Both the position numbers and the translations under genes were made by a program. A stretch of DNA of 64,000 bases from Tautonia marina. Lineage in GTDB: Bacteria; Planctomycetota; Planctomycetia; Isosphaerales; Isosphaeraceae. Within the stretch, counting starts at the first letter, position 1. Every line of letters starts with the position of its first letter. The notes below the pieces were generated by a model that was not told the DNA's origin, made no database searches, and worked only from the letters and a program-made list of their open reading frames with translations. Where the stretch lies: assembly GCF_009177065.1 (NCBI RefSeq), contig NZ_WEZF01000002.1:62001-126000 (forward strand), read 5' to 3'. Below, piece by piece: positions 57,808-64,000 of the stretch.

Positions 57808-60354
57808 GTGCGCGTCGACCCGAACCGAGCCCCTGCCCTCGCCCTTTGGTTCGTCGCGATGCTCGCGATCGCGGGCTCGCCCTACGGTGCGAACGCTCAA
57901 GGTCCCGCCGCTCCGGGCGGCGCATTCCAACGGGGAGCCCCGCCCGCGGCTGGCGTTGGTGGTCCCGCGGGTGGGCCCGCCGGCGGTCAGGCGGCCGGCC
58001 AGGGCGGCTATGGGCCTCCCGGTGCCTCAGGTGGCTATGGGCCTCCCGGTGCCTCAGGTGGCTTCGGACAGCCCGGCTTTCCCGGACAGCCCGGTCTTCC
58101 GGGACAGCCTGGCCCCTCGTCCGAGGATGCCGGTGCGACCACTCGCGAAGCCCCGGTCGATCTCGATGCCGTTCCGGTCGATACCGCTCCGCTGGCTCGC
58201 TACATCCCGGAAAATGCGTACGGAGCCTTTCTTGAATTCAACGGCCTGAACGCCGCGGCCGACGCCTGGCAAGGGTCCTCGGCTTATGCCCTGCTCAACG
58301 AGACGAGCCTTGGCGAAATGCTCCGCGAACTGATCGCTCAGTTCATCGAGGCCGCTCCCAACGCTCCGGCCGGGGTCATGACCGGCCCCGAAGTGGCTGC
58401 CGTGCTGGAACACCTCGCCCGGCATGGGCTCGTGATCGCCTCGCCCCAGAACGCGGAAAACGAGGTGTCCGAGACGATCCTCGTTCTTCGAGGCGCCGCG
58501 CACCGAGAGGTCCGTCCCCTTTTCGGCAAGCTCATCGGCACCATCGCCGCCGAAGGCGCCAATCCGCAGGTGGTTAGCAAAACCGGTGATCGCCGTGTCG
58601 TCGTCATGGACACCCCACCCAAGGCAATGGAAAGGGTGAATGAATGGGTCTGGTGGATCGAAGGAGACGACCTCGTGTTTGTCTTCAACGGCCCCGATGC
58701 CGCCGACCAGATTATTTCGGTCATCGACGGCCAAGCTCCGAACGCCGAGAACGACCCCGTGCGTCAGCAACTGATGGCCGTCGAGAATGGGTTTCGCCCC
58801 CTTGCCGTCGGCTCGCTCCGGTTCGATCGTCCCGGAGCCGACGAGGCCGAACGCTCGATGGTCGAGGCAAATGGTCTGACCCGCATTGATCTCCGGTGGG
58901 GATTCGACGGCTCGGATTCCCTGACGGTCGTGGGCCTGGAAGCTCCGGCCCCCCGTAAAGGGTTCATGACCATTTTCGATCAACCAAGCATCGCCATGAG
59001 CGAGCTGCCGCCGATCCCTCGTGATGTCGAGAACCTGACCATCCTTTCGGTCAATCCCTCGGGAATGTACGATGCGTTGATCGAATTCGCCGATCAGTCG
59101 TTTCCCCCGCTCGCTGCGCCGCTGCGAGCCTTCGAGGAATCCGTCCGCACGCGCGGACGGCTCGAATTCCGAGACGAGGTCCTCTCCGAACTCGGCCCGA
59201 AGATCGCCGCCTACACCTTGCCGAAGCCCGCCTCTCAGCCGGCCTCGGGCAACCCTCTGGCCGGCATCATGAACGCCCTCGGCGGGCTCGGCCTTCCCCA
59301 GTTCGTCGTGGCGATCGAGCTGCAAAACGGCTCGGCATTCACCAGCAAACTCGACGGAATGATCCTCGCCATCAATGATCAACTCGCCGAGCTGCTACCG
59401 CCTCCCCCCCCACCTGCCGAAGAAGCCAATCCCGGGGCCTTTGCCCCCGGCGGTCAGCAAGGCCGACAGGGAGGAGGTCCTCCCGGTCAACCCGGCGGCG
59501 ACCGGAACCGGGAAGAACCCCCCGAGCCTCCGAAGTTCTCGATGACCCTGGCCGAACCCCGAACCTATTTGCTCCGGCTTCCCGAGGGCCTCTACGGTCT
59601 GACCGGGTATCAGCCGACCATCACGATGGGACAAAACCATCTCATCTTCGCCTCGAATCCGGTGGCGGCCCGTCAATGCCGAGAGCTGGAACAGGCCGAA
59701 GGCTCGGAACGCTGGTCACCCCCCGCCGACCTCGCCGGTCGCTTGCCTGGTAACTTGACCATGCTCGTGGTCAATGATCCCAGCCAGTCCCTTCCCGCGT
59801 CCATCGCCGGATTACCTGCGTCCCTGAACGCCGCGATGGCCTCCGCCGCCTCAATGGCCGACCCTGGTGGACCCTCGGGTGGTGCCGCAGCAGAGATGGG
59901 CGAGCCCCAGCGCGGCGGCATGCGATCCGGCCCCGGTGGCCCTCCCGGCGCGAGTGGCTTCCCTGGAGAACCCGGCATCAGTCCTCCTCCCGGTGCGAGC
60001 GGCTTCCAGGGTCAGCCCGGAGACATTCCTCCTCCCGGCGCGAGCGGCTTCCAGGGTCAACCAGGCGGCCCCGGATATGGAGGAGCTCCAGGAATGGCCT
60101 CACCTCCAGGCGCTCCCGGGGCTTCTCAGAATCAAGCCGGCCCGACCACGATCCGTTTGGCCCCGTCGTTGCTTCCTTCTCCCGACTCCCTCCGACGCTA
60201 CCTGGAATCCGCCGTCTATTCGGTTTCGGCCGATGACGCCGGCATCCGGATCGAGGCTCGGGAAACCCTGCCCGGTCAGTGGAGCCTGGGGGGCCTGGGC
60301 TCCGGCGCCTCGCTTTCACTCCCGGTTTCGATTGCCCCAGGCGGTCGGAATTAA
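57808..60354 (+). CDS. Large exported protein with collagen-like Gly-X-Y tracts
   Basis: 848 aa from GTG 57808 (AAAGGA eight bases upstream), which opens a signal peptide (ALALWFVAMLAIAGSPYGANAQ). Residues ~30-110 are a Gly/Pro tract of collagen-like GXY type (GPPGASGGY, then GQPGFPGQPGLPGQPGPS). The centre (~130-640) is a folded region of unrecognised family containing LARYIPENAYGAFLEFNGL and repeated small beta segments. A second collagen-like tract (~705-780: GASGFQGQPG units) precedes a folded C-terminus. Planctomycete genomes carry many such unknown exported proteins. It may be a structural or adhesive surface component. Both tracts contain near-exact DNA repeats, so length variation between strains is likely. 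Confidence 0.8.
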   Translation: MRVDPNRAPALALWFVAMLAIAGSPYGANAQGPAAPGGAFQRGAPPAAGVGGPAGGPAGGQAAGQGGYGPPGASGGYGPPGASGGFGQPGFPGQPGLPGQPGPSSEDAGATTREAPVDLDAVPVDTAPLARYIPENAYGAFLEFNGLNAAADAWQGSSAYALLNETSLGEMLRELIAQFIEAAPNAPAGVMTGPEVAAVLEHLARHGLVIASPQNAENEVSETILVLRGAAHREVRPLFGKLIGTIAAEGANPQVVSKTGDRRVVVMDTPPKAMERVNEWVWWIEGDDLVFVFNGPDAADQIISVIDGQAPNAENDPVRQQLMAVENGFRPLAVGSLRFDRPGADEAERSMVEANGLTRIDLRWGFDGSDSLTVVGLEAPAPRKGFMTIFDQPSIAMSELPPIPRDVENLTILSVNPSGMYDALIEFADQSFPPLAAPLRAFEESVRTRGRLEFRDEVLSELGPKIAAYTLPKPASQPASGNPLAGIMNALGGLGLPQFVVAIELQNGSAFTSKLDGMILAINDQLAELLPPPPPPAEEANPGAFAPGGQQGRQGGGPPGQPGGDRNREEPPEPPKFSMTLAEPRTYLLRLPEGLYGLTGYQPTITMGQNHLIFASNPVAARQCRELEQAEGSERWSPPADLAGRLPGNLTMLVVNDPSQSLPASIAGLPASLNAAMASAASMADPGGPSGGAAAEMGEPQRGGMRSGPGGPPGASGFPGEPGISPPPGASGFQGQPGDIPPPGASGFQGQPGGPGYGGAPGMASPPGAPGASQNQAGPTTIRLAPSLLPSPDSLRRYLESAVYSVSADDAGIRIEARETLPGQWSLGGLGSGASLSLPVSIAPGGRN
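58006..58059 (+). repeat. 27-bp tandem duplication (collagen-like tract 1)
   Basis: Two identical 27-base units (58006-58032 and 58033-58059), each coding GYGPPGASG. Confidence 0.9.
59938..60072 (+). repeat. 45-bp tandem repeats (collagen-like tract 2)
   Basis: Three 45-base units begin at 59938, 59983 and 60028, each coding a variant of PPGASGFQGQPG. The second and third differ at only a few positions before the end of the unit. Confidence 0.85.
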
Positions 60355-60446
60355 TCGTCCCGACGGGATGCGCAGCCGGCTTCGCGGTTCGATGGTTGCT
60401 GCGAAGGCATTTGCGAGCTAAGGAGATTGAGTTGTCCGTTCAATTT

Positions 60447-60480
60447 TGCGGGAGCCGGTCGTTCAAGCCCGGCTCCCGCA
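60447..60480 (+). terminator. Hairpin terminator after collagen-like gene
   Basis: A perfect 12-base-pair repeat TGCGGGAGCCGG / CCGGCTCCCGCA with a 10-base loop, 93 bases after the stop. An outer AGGAGAT / ATCTCCT pair (60421 and 60483) extends the dyad. Confidence 0.75.
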
Positions 60481-60569
60481 CGATCTCCTGAGATCGAAAC
60501 CGTCGTTCGTTCCGTGTCAATCACGCCCTCCGATCCTCAATGCTTGCGTCACGCAACAGGAGGCGTCTG

Positions 60570-61019
60570 ATGGAATTGGTGACCGAAATCACCGCCCGAC
60601 TCGAAAACAAGCCCGGTCGGCTCGCCAAGATCTGCGCGGCCTTGGCTCATGAAAAAATCAACATTCGAGCCATGAGCGTCATGGATTCCGGCGAGCGCAG
60701 CGTGCTCCGGATGATTGCCGAGCCGGTCGACTCCACGCAACAGGTCCTCACCTCGCTCGGCGTCGAGGCCGAGTTCCACGAGGTCATGGCCGTCGAGCTG
60801 GACAACAAGCCCGGCGCCCTCGCCAAGCTGCTCCAGCGCTTGGCCGACGAGCATATCAACATCGAATATGCCTACACGTCGGCCATCGGACAGGGGCGGG
60901 CCCTCGGCATCTTCCAGACCGATAACCCCAAGAAAACGGCTCAGGTCCTGTCCATCGCCTCTCACTCCGGAAACGGCTCAGACCGCGAGAGTGGCCGTCG
61001 GCCGCTCCATACCCGCTAA
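60570..61019 (+). CDS. Tandem ACT-domain protein
   Basis: 149 aa from ATG 60570 with AGGAGG six bases upstream; the frame extends to 60540 without benefit. Two ACT domains are visible: VTEITARLENKPGRLAKICAALAHEKINIRAMSV (~3-36) and EVMAVELDNKPGALAKLLQRLADEHINIEYAYTS (~76-109). ACT domains bind amino acids and regulate metabolic enzymes; stand-alone tandem ACT proteins are often called acetolactate-synthase- or amino-acid-binding regulators. No partner enzyme is adjacent, so the ligand is unknown. The tail ends SGNGSDRESGRRPLHTR and is disordered. It lies downstream of the collagen-like gene but after its terminator. Confidence 0.88.
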   Translation: MELVTEITARLENKPGRLAKICAALAHEKINIRAMSVMDSGERSVLRMIAEPVDSTQQVLTSLGVEAEFHEVMAVELDNKPGALAKLLQRLADEHINIEYAYTSAIGQGRALGIFQTDNPKKTAQVLSIASHSGNGSDRESGRRPLHTR

Positions 61020-61127
61020 CGAACCGGATCGCCCCGGTGTGAATACCGGCCCTCCGGATCGCCCAGCCCGGCCATCGCCGAAAACGGTCCCGAGGGCCTC
61101 ACTCCACGCCGCGATCGGGTGAGCGGA

Positions 61128-61997
61128 TCAGGCCAGCGGATCGGGGAATCCAACACCGGCCCGTGCCGATCGTTCTCGAAGCGGTCCCACCGCCGACTCA
61201 GGCAAGGCGATTCCGCGCCGTTGCGTCTCCGAACGGTGCCGTTCCCACGTTTCCGGAAAGATCCATCCCGCCGGAGCGCGCTGCCCTTCCAGAGCCTCAG
61301 CGACCCGTCGGTGGAACGAGCCGAGCGACTCGAAGGCCGCAACGGCCAGGGCCACGACCACCACTTCCTGGTTTCCTGAGAGCAGGAGCCAGGGCGCCAC
61401 CCGATCGACGACCATCCGCATCGGCTCGTCATCGGTCGTCGGCGACTCGTCCTCGCCTCCGGCATCCCCCAGAATCGAGTCAAAGATCAGAGGGATCCCT
61501 TCGGGAGCGGGAATCGCCGCCGATTGCGCTGACCCCGGCCCCAGTACCAGACCCAGAAAAGGGCCGATCGCCAGTTCGGCCGCGATCGCCGCCGCCGGCC
61601 CCGCCGAAGGAGGCACGCCGATCACCCGAACAACCCCCACCCCTGTATCTCTCGCCTTCTGACCCGCGATCTCCGCCGCCCTTGCCAGCAAAAGTGGCGG
61701 CAATCCCCTTTCGGCCTCCAGCACCGCCGTCGACGCATGCTCCGGCCCAACCCGCCCCGTCTGCTTCGGATCAAAATCTCCGTGATCCAGCCGCGTCAGC
61801 CAGTCATTCAGCCCAACGATGCCGAAATCGCGAGCACCAACCGCATCATACCAGAGCAGCAACCGCCCCAGCGCCGAGGCTCGCTCTCGGGCCAGGCCCG
61901 CCCGTGACAGCAACTCGGTGGCCACTCGCCGAAGGTCGTCCGGCCGATAGCGGGGGGATTCGCTCACGATCGTCACGCTCCAGGGCGGTTCACTCAA
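61128..61997 (-). CDS. Degenerate malate/L-lactate dehydrogenase (Ldh_2)-like protein
   Basis: 289 aa. The start is uncertain: TTG 61997 is used, and no ATG is available nearby. The N-terminal part (RPDDLRRVATELLSRAGLARERASALGRLLLWYDAVGARDFGIVGLNDWLTRLDHGDFDP, ~18-77) aligns with the Ldh_2 N-terminus, and TGVGVVRVIGVPPSAGPAAAIAAELA (~118-143) with its central G-[IV]-G-x-V strand. The residues that in active members follow (the catalytic His and the nicotinamide contacts in S-x-x-H-x-G-x-x-x-Y) are not seen: PPSAGPAA replaces them. The protein is also about 50 residues short. It probably lost dehydrogenase activity. Confidence 0.55.
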   Translation of the reverse strand: MSEPPWSVTIVSESPRYRPDDLRRVATELLSRAGLARERASALGRLLLWYDAVGARDFGIVGLNDWLTRLDHGDFDPKQTGRVGPEHASTAVLEAERGLPPLLLARAAEIAGQKARDTGVGVVRVIGVPPSAGPAAAIAAELAIGPFLGLVLGPGSAQSAAIPAPEGIPLIFDSILGDAGGEDESPTTDDEPMRMVVDRVAPWLLLSGNQEVVVVALAVAAFESLGSFHRRVAEALEGQRAPAGWIFPETWERHRSETQRRGIALPESAVGPLRERSARAGVGFPDPLA

Positions 61998-62083
61998 AGG
62001 ATGACACGCGGATCGCCACTCCTTCCCAGTTTACCGCAGAACGCCCGAATGCCCAATCCCCCCCCGCCTTGCCTCGCCACGGC

Positions 62084-62608
62084 TCACGCCTCAAGGATCA
62101 ATCCCTCGGCCCCCTCGCCCCGTTCCCACTCGCGGCGGACCCGAGACAGCCCAAAGGCGCAGAGTTCGAATTCGACGCTCAATCGCCTCAAGACCGGGGC
62201 CTGATCCCCTTCGTAAGTGCTTGCCAGATAGTACGATCGCTTTCCTTGTTCCTGGAAATCGATCAGATGATCCACCGCCAGCGCCCGCCGAAGCTTCGGT
62301 AACGCCTCCGGATACACTCCCGACCAGAACAGGGTGAAATCCCCGACGTGGCGATGACATTCGCGTCGGCGTTCCTCGTCGCTCGACGACTCCGCTTCGG
62401 CAATCATCCCCACCACTTCCGTCAACCGGCGTCCTTGTCCGTCGGCAATCGGATACATCGCCTGCGACGGCACAAACCGCGCCAGCAAGCCCGCCACATA
62501 TCCCACCAGATGCGGGTCGGCGATACCCAGTTCTCCTTGAAACGTGTTCTCGGTAATCCCCCGAAACATTCGATGCAACGGATGGCGATCGGAAACGTCT
62601 CGCGTCAT
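62084..62608 (-). CDS. Conserved-looking protein of unknown function
   Basis: 174 aa from ATG 62608 (AGGAG ten bases upstream). The frame runs to 62794 but that part is shadow-like Arg/Pro sequence. The translation MTRDVSDRHPLHRMFRGITENTFQGELGIADPHLVGYVAGLLARFV...RVRREWERGEGAEGLILEA has balanced composition, many charged residues and no signal or membrane helix, so it is likely cytosolic. ECHRHVGDFTLFWSGVYPEALPKLRRAL is the most distinctive segment. I recognise no family. It is divergent from the beta-CASP gene at 62887 and lies 86 bases from the Ldh_2-like gene stop-start boundary on the same strand. Confidence 0.65.
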   Translation of the reverse strand: MTRDVSDRHPLHRMFRGITENTFQGELGIADPHLVGYVAGLLARFVPSQAMYPIADGQGRRLTEVVGMIAEAESSSDEERRRECHRHVGDFTLFWSGVYPEALPKLRRALAVDHLIDFQEQGKRSYYLASTYEGDQAPVLRRLSVEFELCAFGLSRVRREWERGEGAEGLILEA

Positions 62609-62886
62609 GGTTCGGGCGCTCCTCACCCTGGGGGACGGAAACGATCGAGGCACACCAACGACCTGGCCTGTCTCGAAAAACCGCGCGTCGCTCGGCCATG
62701 CAAATCCTACGCCAACCCTCCGAATCGGACAACCCTTTCTCCAAACCCCTCCTTCTCGAAGCGCTCCCTTGAAGCAACATGGAACTCGTGGCATGATGAG
62801 AGGTTATCGAATGTTCCGTGTCCTCCGTGTTGGCGGGTGAGCCCCGACCCTGGGGCCCGGTTTGGACGGAGGGAGGAGGGGTCGTT

Positions 62887-64000
62887 TTGCGTATCTCGTT
62901 CCACGGCGCGACGAAGCAGGTCACGGGAAGTGCCCATCTCGTCGAGATCAACAATCGCCGCATCCTGCTCGACTGCGGACTCTTCGAGAGCGACCGTTTC
63001 AACCCTGAAAGCCCGAACCGCCAGTTCGACTTCGATCCCGCGTCACTCGATGCCGTCGTCGTCTCCCACTCCCACAACGACCACATCGGTCGCCTTCCCG
63101 TCCTCATCCGGCACGGCTTCAAGGGGCCGATCTACACCACCCCCGCCACCGCCGACATCCTCAACATCATGCTGCGCGACAGCGCCCGCATCCAGCGAGA
63201 GGATGCCCGCAACGCCCAGCTCCGGAATCCCGACTCCGAACCCCTCAGCCCCCTGTTCGAGCTTTCCGATGTCGAGTGGGTCATCGAACGGCTCGTTCGG
63301 CTCCCCTACGAACAGCCCGCCGAACTGCTTCCCGGCATCACCCTCACCTACCACGACGCCGGCCATATCCTCGGCTCGGCCATGGTCCAGTTCGACTTCA
63401 AGGAAGGGGACCAGCAGCGCCGCTTCCTCTTCACCGGCGACCTCGGCCGGCGCGACATGGGGATGCTCCACAACCCTACCGTTGTCAAGGACATCGACGT
63501 CCTCGTCTCCGAAAGCACCTACGGCGCCAAAGAACTCGACATCTACGACACCCTCCTGAAGCAGCTCCACGCCATCGTCCTGCGTGCCATCCGCCTCCAG
63601 AGCAAGATTATCATCCCGGCCTTCAGTCTCGGCCGAACCCAGAAGATGATCCACAGCTTCCTCGAACTGTTCCACGAGCACCGGGTCAAGCCGGTCCCCA
63701 TCTACGTCGATAGCCCCCTCGCTACCCGCCTCACCGAGGTCCACCGCGACCACCCCTCCTGCTACACCCCCGAGTCCATCAAGCTCCTCGAATCCGACGG
63801 CTCCCTCTTTAACGCTCCCGAGCTGCACTTCTGCCCCACCTGGGACGATTCCCGACGCCTGAACTACCTGAACGGCCCGCTCATCATCATCGCTTCCAGC
63901 GGCATGTGCGAGGCCGGCCGCATCCGACACCACCTCCGCCACGCCGTCGAAGACCCCGACAACGCCATCGTCATCGTCAGCTATCAGGCCGAGAAAACCC
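62887..64000 (+). CDS. Beta-CASP metallo-beta-lactamase-fold RNA-processing protein (3' end outside window)
   Basis: At least 371 residues, running off the window end. TTG 62887 is chosen because AGGAGGGG precedes it. The protein begins LRISFHGATKQVTGSAHLVEI. MBL motifs are visible: VVSHSHNDHIGRLP (motif 2, HxHxDH form), DAGHILGSAMV (motif 3, His), FLFTGDLGRRD (motif 4, Asp), then the beta-CASP segment with VSESTYG (motif A, Asp/Glu), IIPAFSLGRTQ (motif B) and IIASSGMCEAGRIRHHL (motif C region). This is the family of RNA-specificity-domain exonucleases and endonucleases related to RNase J and CPSF-73. It should cleave RNA in the cytosol. Confidence 0.92.
   Translation, partial: MRISFHGATKQVTGSAHLVEINNRRILLDCGLFESDRFNPESPNRQFDFDPASLDAVVVSHSHNDHIGRLPVLIRHGFKGPIYTTPATADILNIMLRDSARIQREDARNAQLRNPDSEPLSPLFELSDVEWVIERLVRLPYEQPAELLPGITLTYHDAGHILGSAMVQFDFKEGDQQRRFLFTGDLGRRDMGMLHNPTVVKDIDVLVSESTYGAKELDIYDTLLKQLHAIVLRAIRLQSKIIIPAFSLGRTQKMIHSFLELFHEHRVKPVPIYVDSPLATRLTEVHRDHPSCYTPESIKLLESDGSLFNAPELHFCPTWDDSRRLNYLNGPLIIIASSGMCEAGRIRHHLRHAVEDPDNAIVIVSYQAEKT

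Noticed and set aside
58054-59382. 442-codon minus-strand open frame
   Set aside because: Antisense to the collagen-like gene; no start signal or family.
61163-62302. 379-codon plus-strand open frame
   Set aside because: Pro/Arg/Ser-rich shadow of the Ldh_2-like and neighbouring genes.
62091-63122. 343-codon minus-strand open frame
   Set aside because: It crosses the start of the beta-CASP gene; Arg/Ser-rich shadow sequence.

Overview
The window reads as chromosomal DNA of a high-GC planctomycete, most likely of the Isosphaeraceae type. That placement is inferred from gene content, not from a marker gene. The supporting content is Tat-exported Gfo/Idh/MocA oxidoreductases, DUF1080 and DUF6807 proteins, an N-terminal LEPR-XLL-like sorting motif, a secreted YTV/VMRPV repeat protein, many exported hydrolases, and mostly monocistronic genes on alternating strands. 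No rRNA, tRNA, CRISPR array, insertion sequence or prophage was seen.

Layout. 1-10 kb: the 3' end of metF, a multi-domain glycosyltransferase, an SGNH hydrolase, a DUF6807 protein, a Gfo/Idh/MocA oxidoreductase, a PspC-like membrane protein and a queuosine-precursor transporter. 10-15 kb: a nuoL-nuoM pair without other complex I genes, then a PP2C phosphatase. 15-21 kb: a tetR-adaptor-RND efflux operon with a readable promoter and overlapping operator. 21-25 kb: an M28 peptidase, a DUF362 protein and the repeat-rich secreted protein. 25-33 kb: a small Cys4 protein, the yhaM-rnr exoribonuclease operon, a CARDB surface protein, an FHA protein, a methyltransferase and a lysophospholipase-like hydrolase. 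33-41 kb: a heparinase-like protein, an S9 peptidase and a GT39-like membrane glycosyltransferase, with two convergent gene pairs overlapping at their 3' ends. 42-48 kb: a co-directional run of esterase-like, TPR, M20, HD and DUF1080 genes. 48-53 kb: NTF2-like, STAS and sarcosine-oxidase-like genes, then two paralogous RRM RNA-binding proteins flanking a glycine-zipper stress-type protein. 53-64 kb: a second Gfo/Idh/MocA gene, a TIM-barrel isomerase, rsgA, a large collagen-like exported protein, a tandem ACT protein, a degenerate Ldh_2-like protein, an unknown, and the 5' part of a beta-CASP metallo-hydrolase.

The most interesting non-coding signal is a pair of long 5' leaders (about 162 and 166 nt) upstream of the two RRM genes. 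They share a near-identical 25-nt block placed where the transcript should begin, a second conserved block at the same spacing, and a similar distance to a non-ATG start codon. This resembles in architecture the long leaders of cold-shock mRNAs and may be an undescribed cis-regulatory RNA. Other signals worth checking are a nested dyad between AT-rich TTAATTAA boxes at 54.6 kb, the TetR operator at 20.97 kb, and 96-bp in-frame repeats in the YTV-like gene.

Start codons were chosen mainly by Shine-Dalgarno position and signal-peptide or family alignment, so several differ from the longest possible frame.
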